DNA of 64,000 nt from UBA12077 sp963665525 (GTDB lineage: Bacteria > Bacteroidota > Bacteroidia > Bacteroidales > UBA12077). Within the stretch, counting starts at the first letter, position 1; each line of letters opens with the position of its first letter. Below, one piece after another: positions 26,893-35,494 of the stretch. The position numbers and the translations under genes were made by a program. The notes under the pieces were generated by a model. It saw nothing but the letters and a program-made list of their open reading frames with translations, did no database searches and had not been told where the DNA came from. The DNA lies in assembly GCA_963665525.1 (NCBI GenBank), contig OY762280.1, positions 1,922,001 to 1,986,000 of the forward strand. The letters run 5' to 3'.

Positions 26893-27570
26893 ATGACCGG
26901 GACAATCATTAATGCTGTTGCTATAATTATAGGAAGCGCTATTGGAATGTTAATTAAAGCAAAATTACCCGAACGGTTTATAAAAATTGTTTTTCAGGGA
27001 ATTGGATTATTTACATTATTCATTGGTATGTATATGGCAATGAAAACCAATAATATTTTTTTAATGATCATTAGTATTGTCTTAGGAGGTATTATTGGTG
27101 AAGGAATTAATATCGAAAAATACATTAATAAATTTGGGGATACTATAAAAAATAAGCTTAAATCAAATAATTCGGGTTTCTCAGAAGGCCTAGTTACAGC
27201 ATTTTTATTATTTTGTATGGGATCAGTTTCTATACTAGGAGCTATTGAAGAAGGGCTAGGTAATGAACCTAATTTATTATTAGCTAAAGCAGTTATGGAT
27301 GGTGTATCATCTATAGCTCTTGCTGCCGCCTTCGGTGTTGGAGTTAGTTTTTCAATTATACCACTAATAATTTATCAGGGCGGATTAACATTATTAGCAG
27401 CAACTTTTGGTAATTATTTTTCTGAAACGATCATTACAGAGTTAACGGCTGTAGGAGGATTAATGCTAATAGGATTAGGTATTAATGTATTAGATATTAA
27501 AAAATTGAAGATATTAAATATGATACCTGCCTTAATTGTTATTGTTATTTTAGCTTATTTCTTTGCATAA
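26893..27570 (+). CDS. DUF554 family membrane protein (YdfK-like)
   Basis: A 225-residue protein with about seven hydrophobic segments and the family features TGTIINAVAIIIGSAIGML at the N terminus, GGIIGEGINIEKYI, FCMGSVSILGAIEEGL and GGLMLIGLGINVLDI. DUF554 proteins are inner-membrane proteins of unknown transport function. Its stop overlaps the start of the AmgK-like gene by one base, so it heads a coupled four-gene operon of amino-sugar salvage; a role in sugar uptake or flux would be inference. Confidence 0.9.
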   Translation: MTGTIINAVAIIIGSAIGMLIKAKLPERFIKIVFQGIGLFTLFIGMYMAMKTNNIFLMIISIVLGGIIGEGINIEKYINKFGDTIKNKLKSNNSGFSEGLVTAFLLFCMGSVSILGAIEEGLGNEPNLLLAKAVMDGVSSIALAAAFGVGVSFSIIPLIIYQGGLTLLAATFGNYFSETIITELTAVGGLMLIGLGINVLDIKKLKILNMIPALIVIVILAYFFA

Positions 27571-28589
27571 TGAATTCAGACCCTAACATAGAAAATAAAC
27601 TTAGCAAACTATTCAAAACCTGGAGTGGATCTTATCCAGATAAGATAATACAACTTCCTCATTCGGGATCTACCCGAATTTATTATCGCTTACTTTTTCA
27701 AGATATTTCTGCAATAGGCGTTTATAATAATCACATAGAAGAAAATAAAACCTTTTTAAATTTTACAAAACAATTAAGTAATAACAGAATTAATGTTCCT
27801 GCTATTTATAAGCAAGACCTAAACAACAATATCTATTTAATACAAGACTTGGGAAGTACTGATTTATTAACATGGTTAGCATCAGTTCGGCAAAATAATA
27901 ATTTCCCTGATATTGCAATCAAAACTTATAAAAAAGTTATTCAAGAATTAATTCAAATACAAGTCATTGCCGGACGAAACTTTGATTATTCAAAATGCTA
28001 TCAGTTTGCTGAATTTAACAAAGAATCTATTATTTCTGACCTGAATTATTTCAAAGACACATTTGTTGATCCTAGTCCTATAAATTATCATTCGAAGAAA
28101 TTAATAACTGATTTTGAAATATTTTCCGAATATCTTTTAAAAGCAGAAAGCAACTTTTTTATGTTTCGTGATTTTCAAGCACGTAATATTCTTTTACATG
28201 AAGGTCAACTATTTTATATAGATTACCAGGGAGGAAGAAAAGGACCATTACAATATGATCTTGTTTCACTCCTGTTCCAAGCCAAAGCTCAAATTCCCGA
28301 AGAAATAAAAAGTTCTTTACTCAAGTATTATATAAATTTAGCGAAGCAGTTTGTTCCAATCAACACTGAAGAATTTACAGAATATTATTTCGCTTTTGCT
28401 TTAATTAGGGTTCTTCAAACACTTGGGGCATATGGCTTAAGGGGATTAATTGAGAAAAAGCAACACTTTATAGAGAGCATTCCTTATGCCATAAGAAACC
28501 TGGATTATTTAAAAGATAAAGTTTTAGTGCTTAATCAGCTTAATGAACTAAGAAACATAATTGATCAAATAATTAACAATGAAAGATAA
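27570..28589 (+). CDS. AmgK-like amino-sugar kinase (aminoglycoside-phosphotransferase fold)
   Basis: A 339-residue kinase of the APH superfamily. The nucleotide loop is IQLPHSGSTRIYYRL near residue 30; the catalytic loop is FRDFQARNILL near 200; the metal-binding motif is YIDYQGGRKGPLQYDLVSLL. These match AmgK, the anomeric kinase that turns N-acetylmuramate and N-acetylglucosamine into 1-phosphates in the salvage route known from Pseudomonas and, in Bacteroidota, Tannerella. The gene for a MurU-like nucleotidyltransferase two genes downstream supports this. It overlaps the next gene by 11 bases. Confidence 0.8.
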   Translation: MNSDPNIENKLSKLFKTWSGSYPDKIIQLPHSGSTRIYYRLLFQDISAIGVYNNHIEENKTFLNFTKQLSNNRINVPAIYKQDLNNNIYLIQDLGSTDLLTWLASVRQNNNFPDIAIKTYKKVIQELIQIQVIAGRNFDYSKCYQFAEFNKESIISDLNYFKDTFVDPSPINYHSKKLITDFEIFSEYLLKAESNFFMFRDFQARNILLHEGQLFYIDYQGGRKGPLQYDLVSLLFQAKAQIPEEIKSSLLKYYINLAKQFVPINTEEFTEYYFAFALIRVLQTLGAYGLRGLIEKKQHFIESIPYAIRNLDYLKDKVLVLNQLNELRNIIDQIINNER

Positions 28590-28995
28590 ACTTACAGTTA
28601 CCATAAATAGTTTTTCGTATAAACGTTCATTACCATTAGATGAGTCGGGCAATGGCGGAGGTTTTATTTTCGATTGCAGGGCCATTCACAATCCCGGACG
28701 TTATGATAATTATAAAAATTTAACCGGAAAGGACAAAGATGTAATAACTTTCTTAGATAATGAACCAGAGATGGATGAGTTCCTAAAAAATGTTTTCGTC
28801 TTAATTGATCAATCGGTTACAACATATATCTCAAGAGGGTTCTCCAATTTAATGGTAAGCTTTGGATGTACCGGAGGTCAACATCGATCGGTATACAGTG
28901 CTGAAAAACTCGCAAAGCACTTATCTGAAAAATTTGATATTCATATTCGTATTAAGCATATTGAACAAGAATTAAAAAACGCTGAGTATTCATGA
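28579..28995 (+). CDS. Stand-alone RapZ C-terminal domain protein
   Basis: A 138-residue protein corresponding only to the C-terminal half of RapZ: SFSYKRSLPLDESG, GFIFDCRAIHNPGR and the signature VSFGCTGGQHRSVYSAEKLA. The N-terminal P-loop kinase domain of full RapZ (about 150 residues) is absent. In Escherichia coli, RapZ binds glucosamine-6-phosphate through this C-terminal domain and controls glmS mRNA decay. Lying between an amino-sugar kinase and a sugar-phosphate nucleotidyltransferase with overlaps on both sides (11 and 4 bases), it is probably an amino-sugar-phosphate sensor or enzyme in the same route. Confidence 0.88.
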   Translation: MKDKLTVTINSFSYKRSLPLDESGNGGGFIFDCRAIHNPGRYDNYKNLTGKDKDVITFLDNEPEMDEFLKNVFVLIDQSVTTYISRGFSNLMVSFGCTGGQHRSVYSAEKLAKHLSEKFDIHIRIKHIEQELKNAEYS

Positions 28996-29723
28996 AAGCA
29001 ATGATCTTTGCAGCCGGGAAAGGAACAAGGCTTAGACCTTTAACTCACAATACTCCCAAGGCTTTGGTAAAAATAAATAGAACCCCTATTATAGAGCGAG
29101 TTATACTAAAATTAATTTCTTTTGGAATATCAGAAATCATCATTAATGTACACTATCTATCAGAACAAATCATTACTTTCCTTGAATCTAAAAATTACTT
29201 TGGAATTAAAATAATAATTTCTGATGAAAGCAATCAACTCTTGGATACCGGAGGAGGGTTAAAAAAAGCATCTTACTTTTTTAATGATAATCAGCCTTTT
29301 ATACTTCATAATACGGATGTAATAAGTAATATTGATTTAGCAAGTATGCTTGATGTTCATAAGCAAAATAATGCATTAGCAACATTGGCAGTTCGAGATA
29401 GAAATTCAAGCAGGCATTTTCTATTTAATCAAAATAATGAGCTATGCGGTTGGCGAAACTCCAAAACAAAAGATCAAATAATTTCTAAATATTCTAATAA
29501 TTATAAAGCGCTTGCATTTAGTGGAATCCATATCATAAGTCCTAAAATTTTCGATTATATAGATCAAAATGGAGCATTCTCAATAGTAAATACATATCTG
29601 AAGCTATCAAAACACAATCTTATTCAGGCATATCAACACGACAAAGACTACTGGTTCGATATAGGAACAATAGAAAACCTAAAAACTACAGAACAATATT
29701 TAAGTAATCAAAATATTTTCTAA
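28992..29723 (+). CDS. MurU-like sugar-1-phosphate nucleotidyltransferase
   Basis: A 243-residue GT-A-fold nucleotidyltransferase with the signature MIFAAGKGTRLRPLT, then TPKALVKINRTPIIER, the substrate-loop LLDTGGGLKKA and NTDVISNID with the metal-binding Asp. The size and motifs fit MurU, which makes UDP-MurNAc from MurNAc-1-phosphate, though GDP-mannose-type pyrophosphorylases are similar. It overlaps the RapZ-C gene by 4 bases (ATGA) and ends the coupled operon. With AmgK it would let the cell reuse wall amino sugars without going through de novo MurA/MurB. Confidence 0.8.
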   Translation: MKAMIFAAGKGTRLRPLTHNTPKALVKINRTPIIERVILKLISFGISEIIINVHYLSEQIITFLESKNYFGIKIIISDESNQLLDTGGGLKKASYFFNDNQPFILHNTDVISNIDLASMLDVHKQNNALATLAVRDRNSSRHFLFNQNNELCGWRNSKTKDQIISKYSNNYKALAFSGIHIISPKIFDYIDQNGAFSIVNTYLKLSKHNLIQAYQHDKDYWFDIGTIENLKTTEQYLSNQNIF

Positions 29724-29821
29724 TATATAAAACCTTCATACATTTGAACCTTCAACTGAACATCAGTTTCAGATTTTTGTCTTAAATTAATTGTAAAAGA
29801 AAAGGATAAATATTTTTAAGT

Positions 29822-31171
29822 ATGAGTTATAGTGAAGATTATCATAAAGACACAATACAAGACCCATTTGATAAAGTTAAACAACCATTTTTAAGATTCT
29901 TAAAAATAGAATCATCAGGCGGAATATTATTAATTATTGCGACTGTAATGGCCCTAATTATTGCTAATTCAGACTGGGCCAATTATTATGAATCGTTTTG
30001 GCAACAAGACTTTACCATCGGAGCTGATTTTTTCAAACTAACAAAACCGATCATTCTATGGATAAATGATGGTTTGATGGCCATATTCTTTTTTCTGGTA
30101 GGATTAGAAATTAAACGTGAACTTTTAGCTGGAGAACTTTCATCACCAAAAAAAGCAGCACTGCCAATAATAGCAGCTATCGGAGGAATGATTGTACCAG
30201 CAGCTATGTTTTTATTTCTGAATCGTAATGGGCAAGGAATAGAAGGATGGGGAATTCCAATGGCTACAGACATCGCTTTTTCCTTAGGAATTTTAAGTTT
30301 GTTAGGAAAAAGAGTCCCGATTGCTTTAAAGGTTTTTCTTGTTGCATTTGCAATCGTAGACGATATAGGAGCAATTGTTGTTATTGCATTATTTTATAGT
30401 GCTCATATTCACTGGAGCTTACTACTTATTGCATTGGCTCTATTAGCTGTCTTATTCATTTTAAACTATATCAACATCCGATTTATTCCATTTTATATGG
30501 TTATAGGATGGGTTATTTGGTATTTATTTTTAAAAGCTGGAATACATCCAACCATTGCAGGTGTTTTAATTGCTTTCTCTATACCTTCGAATAGAAAAAT
30601 TAAATTAAAAGATTTCTCGCTAAGAATGAATCGAAATCTTGATGATTTCTGTAACCAACCATGCGAAGATTCAATTACTCTAAATCATAGTCAATTAGCT
30701 GCTATAGACAACATGCAGTCACAAATTGATAAGGTACAAAGTCCTTTACAGCAGTTAGAACATAACTTACATGGATTTGTTACTTATTTTGTGATGCCTC
30801 TTTTTGCTTTTGCAAATGCCGGAGTGGTATTAAAAGGTGCTGGTTTATCATCATTTTCCTCACTAACATTAAGTATAAGTGCAAGTCTTGTTTTAGGTAA
30901 AATTACTGGAATCCTACTGTTTTCATACTTAACGGTTAAACTTGGCTTATCTGCTTTACCAAGCAATATTGGATGGCGACATATTCTGGGGGCTGGAATG
31001 CTTGGAGGTATTGGTTTTACAATGTCTTTATTTATTAGTAATCTGGCTTATGATAATATTATTTTGATTAACCAGGCTAAGTTAGGAATATTAATAGGCT
31101 CTTTTATTGCTGCACTGATTGGTTTTATATACTTAAAATTTGTATTTAAAAAAGACAAATCTAATTTATAA
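29822..31171 (+). CDS. nhaA: Na+/H+ antiporter NhaA
   Basis: A 449-residue antiporter with about 12 membrane helices. Family landmarks: GLMAIFFFLVGLEIKRE, MATDIAFSLGILSLLG, the ion-binding Asp pair in FAIVDDIGAIVVIALFY, and GFTMSLFI near the C terminus. It exchanges external protons for internal sodium and helps pH and salt balance, consistent with a saline habitat. An insertion of about 50 polar residues (about 270-320, SIPSNRKIKLKDFS onward) lies in the middle, as in other Bacteroidota forms. Monocistronic, closed by a strong terminator. Confidence 0.96.
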   Translation: MSYSEDYHKDTIQDPFDKVKQPFLRFLKIESSGGILLIIATVMALIIANSDWANYYESFWQQDFTIGADFFKLTKPIILWINDGLMAIFFFLVGLEIKRELLAGELSSPKKAALPIIAAIGGMIVPAAMFLFLNRNGQGIEGWGIPMATDIAFSLGILSLLGKRVPIALKVFLVAFAIVDDIGAIVVIALFYSAHIHWSLLLIALALLAVLFILNYINIRFIPFYMVIGWVIWYLFLKAGIHPTIAGVLIAFSIPSNRKIKLKDFSLRMNRNLDDFCNQPCEDSITLNHSQLAAIDNMQSQIDKVQSPLQQLEHNLHGFVTYFVMPLFAFANAGVVLKGAGLSSFSSLTLSISASLVLGKITGILLFSYLTVKLGLSALPSNIGWRHILGAGMLGGIGFTMSLFISNLAYDNIILINQAKLGILIGSFIAALIGFIYLKFVFKKDKSNL

Positions 31172-31177
31172 CAACAC

Positions 31178-31216
31178 AAACAGAGCTTTGATTAAAAACA
31201 AAGCTCTGTTTTTTTT
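31178..31216 (+). terminator. Intrinsic terminator after nhaA
   Basis: A perfect 13-bp stem (31178-31190 with 31199-31211, core CAGAGCTTTG/CAAAGCTCTG) with an 8-base loop and eight T. Confidence 0.93.
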
Positions 31217-31328
31217 AAATGTTCAAAGTAAATTCATTTAGATTTTAATAAATAAAATAAAAAATAGTAGTATTATTTTAATAAATTATTGATTTTAAAT
31301 ATCTTTATTAAAATTTAAACATCCAACG

Positions 31329-32051
31329 ATGGATTATCAGGCACTTTTATTTATTACCCGAATAAGTATCTCTGTTGAGTTCATAATTATTGTTGCTTTA
31401 TTTGCATATATTATTTATTTGCAGCTTCAAATTTCAAAAAAGAACTTTTTAATCAAAACATACGTTGATAAATTTGGCAAAGCTGATAGTAAGCTTGACA
31501 AACAAGATGTTATAACCTTTCTTGAGAATTTAAAAAATCCTGAATATTCAGGAATTGTTACTAAAGATAAATTGCTTGATAAGAAGTTTAGCAACTTTCT
31601 ATTTGAGAATGATAAAGAGGTGAAGCTATTTTTACACTATACTGCCAAAAAGGATGTCGCACAAAAGATTGTTAAAGAAGGTTTTCGTTTTGTTAATTCA
31701 TTCTATAAAACCGCAGAATATATCTACAATGATGAATTGTACTTAATTCATCGACATCATGAACATAAACAATATGGTAATTATGTCATTGTTATTTGTG
31801 TTTCGATTGATATCTACAAATACTACACCGAAGAACTCAATAAATTGCATGCTAAGAATATTGCTGTTGAACAACTATTAGTTGAAGAGCCATCATATAT
31901 TGATGATAATTCGGATGAAATTTATTTACTCCCAAAACAGTTTATTAAGGGTTATTTTAATTATGTAGATGGTACTGTAGTTGAAAATCCATACTTTGAT
32001 TATAATTATCGTTCCGATGCTTTTGATAAAAATCTGGATAAACTACGATAA
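31329..32051 (+). CDS. Membrane-anchored hypothetical protein, possible ART-like fold
   Basis: A 240-residue protein with one N-terminal membrane helix (VEFIIIVALFAYIIYLQL), a basic linker and a cytoplasmic domain. The domain has LFLHYTAKKDVAQKIVKEGFRF, later YVIVICVSIDIYKYY and, near the end, DEIYLLPKQFIKGYFNY. This order (H-Y-T, then helix, then a late E-x-x-LLP strand) loosely resembles ADP-ribosyltransferase-like or RES-like folds, but I cannot confirm any active site. It is 5 bases upstream of the DUF4269 gene and probably co-transcribed with it. Confidence 0.65.
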   Translation: MDYQALLFITRISISVEFIIIVALFAYIIYLQLQISKKNFLIKTYVDKFGKADSKLDKQDVITFLENLKNPEYSGIVTKDKLLDKKFSNFLFENDKEVKLFLHYTAKKDVAQKIVKEGFRFVNSFYKTAEYIYNDELYLIHRHHEHKQYGNYVIVICVSIDIYKYYTEELNKLHAKNIAVEQLLVEEPSYIDDNSDEIYLLPKQFIKGYFNYVDGTVVENPYFDYNYRSDAFDKNLDKLR

Positions 32052-32056
32052 TTTCA

Positions 32057-32590
32057 ATGATTAATTTCAAAGATTTTTCTTACCTGCAAAACGGAAATTC
32101 AATACAAAAACAGGCCTTTAAAACCATTACAGTACTTCAAGTATTTGAAGTACTTAAAAATTTTACCCCTGTACTAACAGGTACTATTCCTATTAATATT
32201 GATATTGAGACTAGTGACTTAGATATTATTTGTTGTTCAAAGAATCTTGATCAATTTAAAAAGATTTTAGTATCCTCATTTGGTGATAAAAATAAGTTTG
32301 AGCTATATGAAAAAATGATTCGAAATCAGCAAACAGTCATAGCAAGATTTAAACAGGATAATTTTATCGTAGAAATATTTGGACAAGATAGAAATATTGA
32401 AGAACAGGAAGCTTATCGACACATGCTCATTGAACATAAAGTTCTTCAGAATAAAGGAGATAACTTTCGACTTAAAATTATTGAACTAAAAAAGCAGGGC
32501 TTAAAAACTGAACCTGCTTTTGCTAAATTATTAGGTTTAAAAGGCGATCCTTACATAGAACTTTTAAAGTTTGGTGAGCTTCTCTCCTAG
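32057..32590 (+). CDS. DUF4269 protein, nucleotidyltransferase-like
   Basis: A 177-residue protein with the hallmark VLTGTIPINIDIETSDLDIIC, in which the DIETSDLD acidic pair resembles the metal site of nucleotidyltransferase-fold enzymes, and the later VEIFGQ and EAYRHMLIEHKVL stretch. The family is common in Bacteroidota and of unknown function. Its 3' end overlaps the convergent flavodoxin-family gene by 27 bases, so the two coding regions share DNA on opposite strands. Confidence 0.85.
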   Translation: MINFKDFSYLQNGNSIQKQAFKTITVLQVFEVLKNFTPVLTGTIPINIDIETSDLDIICCSKNLDQFKKILVSSFGDKNKFELYEKMIRNQQTVIARFKQDNFIVEIFGQDRNIEEQEAYRHMLIEHKVLQNKGDNFRLKIIELKKQGLKTEPAFAKLLGLKGDPYIELLKFGELLS

Positions 32591-33220
32591 CTCTTTACAT
32601 TTCCTTAAAATTGCCTGATTATTTTTATAATCATCACCTGCTAAATTCTGATCTAATTTCAATTTTGGATATAATTCCTTCAATTCCTCTTCTGTTTTTT
32701 GTATATGCTTTATGACTGCCAAACGAGTCCCTTTTATGACATGTAAGCGATTATCATCACCTAAAACATCTTTCATATAATCAAATAAATCGATCACAGG
32801 TTGTGCGTCAGAATCGTCTGAAGATCCCATCGGCATTAACAAAACAAAATCTTTCTTCCAATTATTCCATGGAGTATGTATTAGTCCTGTTTCTGTAATT
32901 TGCACATGAACAAAAGACCGAAACCTATCGATAATATTTTTTAGAGGCGCTGTTACATAATGAAAATAAATTGGTGAAGCAAAAACAAGAATATCTGCTT
33001 CATTAATCTTCTGGCTTAAGCTTTCCCAGTCATCATCACGAATTGAACATTTCTTAATTAAATTACATCGTAAACATCCATTGCAGTATTTTATATTAAG
33101 ATCTTTTGCTAAAACATGTTCAACTTGATCGGCTCCAGCACCTTCGATAAAATGCTGTATCATGATCGATGTATTTCCCTGCTTTCGTGTGCTTCCGTCG
33201 AGAATTAATATCTTTTTCAT
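32564..33220 (-). CDS. Flavodoxin-family NAD(P)H-dependent oxidoreductase
   Basis: A 218-residue flavodoxin-like protein. The FMN phosphate loop is LDGSTRKQGNTSIM, followed by the Cys-containing CNGCLRCNLIKKCSIRDD and the ring-contact stretch VFASPIYFHYVTAPLKNIIDRF. This is the layout of iron-sulfur flavoprotein-related reductases and NADPH-dependent FMN reductases; the four closely spaced cysteines could hold an Fe-S cluster. It is 9 bases downstream of an NTF2-like gene on the same strand, so they form a two-gene unit. Confidence 0.88.
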   Translation of the reverse strand: MKKILILDGSTRKQGNTSIMIQHFIEGAGADQVEHVLAKDLNIKYCNGCLRCNLIKKCSIRDDDWESLSQKINEADILVFASPIYFHYVTAPLKNIIDRFRSFVHVQITETGLIHTPWNNWKKDFVLLMPMGSSDDSDAQPVIDLFDYMKDVLGDDNRLHVIKGTRLAVIKHIQKTEEELKELYPKLKLDQNLAGDDYKNNQAILRKCKELGEKLTKL

Positions 33221-33229
33221 ATAGATTTA

Positions 33230-33601
33230 TTATGCTTGAGTAAATGATGTATCCTTAAAATAATCACTCATTAAACTTATTTTACCTTCTTTAAATACAA
33301 ACCAGGTTAGGCCGGTATTTGCATACTTAGCTCCATCCTTTTCTTCTCCTTCGTTATTCCACATTACACAAGCTTTATCATTTTCAAGAATAACATCTGT
33401 TACATTAAATTTTAAGTACTGGTACTTTCTGAATAATATATTAAAGAATAACAACACTCTTTTGGCTCCTTTCATAGGATCAACTCCCGGAAAATCAAAC
33501 ACGATATCTTCACATAAATGTTCTTGATATTCAGAGAAATCACGATTTGAAATGGCTTCAAATATTCCTGTTGCTATTTCTTTCTGGCTTAATTTATTCA
33601 T
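33230..33601 (-). CDS. SnoaL/NTF2-like protein
   Basis: A 123-residue protein with the cone-shaped NTF2 fold pattern: an N-terminal helix (ATGIFEAISNRDFSEYQEHL), DIVFDFPGVDPMKG, then beta strands ending GLTWFVFKEGKISLMSDYF. Members are small-ligand isomerases, hydrolases or binding proteins with an open pocket; nothing here fixes the ligand. It is the first gene of a two-gene unit with the flavodoxin-family reductase. Confidence 0.82.
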   Translation of the reverse strand: MNKLSQKEIATGIFEAISNRDFSEYQEHLCEDIVFDFPGVDPMKGAKRVLLFFNILFRKYQYLKFNVTDVILENDKACVMWNNEGEEKDGAKYANTGLTWFVFKEGKISLMSDYFKDTSFTQA

Positions 33602-33632
33602 GATTTAATATATTTTTATTACCTCGTTTCAC

Positions 33633-33640
33633 TAATTTTG
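33633..33640 (+). promoter_or_regulatory. Candidate promoter of the radical SAM gene
   Basis: TAATTTTG matches the Bacteroidota -7 box and would start an RNA about 20 bases before the ATG at 33666. No clear -33 TTG is seen at the usual distance. Confidence 0.4.
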
Positions 33641-33665
33641 TCGAAAATAATAATAAATTTTCAAA

Positions 33666-34601
33666 ATGTATAAGCATTTATTTGGGCCAGTACCCTCAAG
33701 AAGATTAGGTATGTCGTTAGGTGTTGATTTAGTTCCTCACAAAGTATGTTCTTTGAACTGTGTTTACTGCGAATGTGGAGCAACAACCAATTTAACCGTA
33801 GATAGAAAAGAATATGTTTCATATGATGAAATTATCGCCGAATTAGAAGATTTCTTTAAAAACAATGATAATCCTGATTTTATTACCTTCTCGGGAGCTG
33901 GAGAACCAACCTTAAATATCCACATTGGGAAAGTAATAAATTATATAAAAACCCATTTTAAAGATGTTCCAATTGCAGTATTAACCAACGGAAGTCTCTT
34001 ATATCAAAAAGAAGTAAGACAAGAGTTATTACAAGCCGATTTAATTCTACCTTCATTGGATGCTGCCACAAACTCTGCTTTTAAGAAAATTGACAGACCA
34101 TCATCTGATTTAAATATCGAAAATTATATCAATGGTTTAATTGATTTTGGCAAGGAATTTAAAGGTGATATTTGGTTAGAAATAATGATTCTGCCAGGAT
34201 TTAATGATGATTTAGAAAACCTTAATCTCTTAAAAGAAGCTATATTAAAAATAGATCCTGCAAAAATTCAATTAAATACACTTGACAGACCTGGCGTTAT
34301 TGATAACATAAGAGCTGCAAGCCGAATTGAGTTACAAAATATTATTGAACTTTGGGGGATTGAAAAGGTAGAAATTATAGCCTCATCAGCTATACGAAAA
34401 GACAATAAATCGTTTCGAAAAGATACTGAAAATGCTATACTTGAAACTATTTCGCGCAGACCTTGCACATTAGAAGATTTGGAAAAAATCCTGGGATTAC
34501 ACATCAATGAAATTAATAAATACCTTGACACACTGGACAGTGAAGGTAAATTGGAAACTTACAGACAGGAAAGAGGAATTTTTTATCAAGTTAAACAGTA
34601 A
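33666..34601 (+). CDS. Radical SAM protein, COG0731-like
   Basis: A 311-residue radical SAM enzyme. It begins with the family hallmark LFGPVPSRRLGMSLGVDLVP and has the cluster motif CSLNCVYCECG (CxxxCxxC) near residue 28, then FSGAGEPTLN and LTNGSLL for SAM binding. A helical C-terminal domain (CTLEDLEKILGLHINEINKYLDTLDSEGKL) looks like a winged helix. Relatives are described only as Fe-S oxidoreductases and the substrate is unknown. It is followed 38 bases later by a Cys-containing protein on the same strand. Confidence 0.9.
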   Translation: MYKHLFGPVPSRRLGMSLGVDLVPHKVCSLNCVYCECGATTNLTVDRKEYVSYDEIIAELEDFFKNNDNPDFITFSGAGEPTLNIHIGKVINYIKTHFKDVPIAVLTNGSLLYQKEVRQELLQADLILPSLDAATNSAFKKIDRPSSDLNIENYINGLIDFGKEFKGDIWLEIMILPGFNDDLENLNLLKEAILKIDPAKIQLNTLDRPGVIDNIRAASRIELQNIIELWGIEKVEIIASSAIRKDNKSFRKDTENAILETISRRPCTLEDLEKILGLHINEINKYLDTLDSEGKLETYRQERGIFYQVKQ

Positions 34602-34639
34602 AAACTAAAATTAAATTCCAATATTTGTAGATACACTCT

Positions 34640-35437
34640 ATGATTATTATGAATAATACAGTATATACGATTTCAGCGCGAGGAAAAAAATTAAATCAAC
34701 CTGTTAAAGATTACTTTAATACATTTTTTCCAAACATTCCATTAAATAAAATCGATAGTATTTTTGGCTTTGTTGAGAAATCAACACTTTACAGTGGAAG
34801 ACCTTTTTTCAGAGCTCAACTTTCGCAAGCAGATTATAAGTTTCTACAAGAAAATAATATTGGAATTCGCATTCCTTTTACCAATCATTTTGTTACAGAA
34901 AAAGAGTATCAAAAGAATAAGAAGCTATTTGAAAAGTATCATAAAAAAGGAAACTCACTTATTATAACAAACAACGATTTTGCACGTTGGATACGCCGTG
35001 ATTATCCTTTATATAAAATTGAAGCCAGCATTCTTAAAGAAATTGATTCATTAGAAAAGATCAAGGAAGCTTTAGAAATTTACGATACAATTGTACTTCC
35101 AATGAATGTAAATAACAATACTAAGTTATTAGAAAGTATTGAGCAAAAAGATCGTATTACATTATTTGGAAATGCAGGATGTGCTTTAACTTGTCCAAAT
35201 CGTATTTGCTACTCATACATCTCGAAAAGAAATAAAGTACTTGGCAAAACGAATATCGTCTTTCGTAGTGTTTATTACTATTATTATTTCTTTCTACGAA
35301 GAAAGTGGTGTATGCATAAAATTAAACCTCGCAAACTGCATGGAATAAAAGATTTCGACATAGATAAATATTACGAAATGGGATTTCGTAGATTTAAAAT
35401 GCTTCGAGAACATTCTGGTAGAAAAACAGGATATTAA
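34640..35437 (+). CDS. Cys-containing protein, possibly U32-peptidase-like
   Basis: A 265-residue soluble protein. The C-terminal half has IVLPMNVNNNTKLLESI, then RITLFGNAGCALTCPNRIC and a later WCMHKIKP, reminiscent of the C-terminal part of U32-family proteins (LPPELN...NEGC...CPYR), which hold an Fe-S cluster through such cysteines. The N-terminal half (RPFFRAQLSQADYKFL) is not recognised. A radical SAM gene directly upstream is compatible with a joint role. Two in-frame ATGs three codons apart make the exact start uncertain. Confidence 0.65.
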   Translation: MIIMNNTVYTISARGKKLNQPVKDYFNTFFPNIPLNKIDSIFGFVEKSTLYSGRPFFRAQLSQADYKFLQENNIGIRIPFTNHFVTEKEYQKNKKLFEKYHKKGNSLIITNNDFARWIRRDYPLYKIEASILKEIDSLEKIKEALEIYDTIVLPMNVNNNTKLLESIEQKDRITLFGNAGCALTCPNRICYSYISKRNKVLGKTNIVFRSVYYYYYFFLRRKWCMHKIKPRKLHGIKDFDIDKYYEMGFRRFKMLREHSGRKTGY

Positions 35438-35466
35438 AAAACGAGTGCTTATATAGCACTCGTTTT
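35438..35466. terminator. Bidirectional terminator between convergent genes
   Basis: A 12-bp stem AAAACGAGTGCT/AGCACTCGTTTT with a five-base loop, A-run before and T-run within the right arm. It starts at the stop codon of the upstream gene and serves the convergent membrane-protein gene from the other side. Confidence 0.9.
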
Positions 35467-35494
35467 GGTTTTCATTTAAAATAGAATTGTTTTT

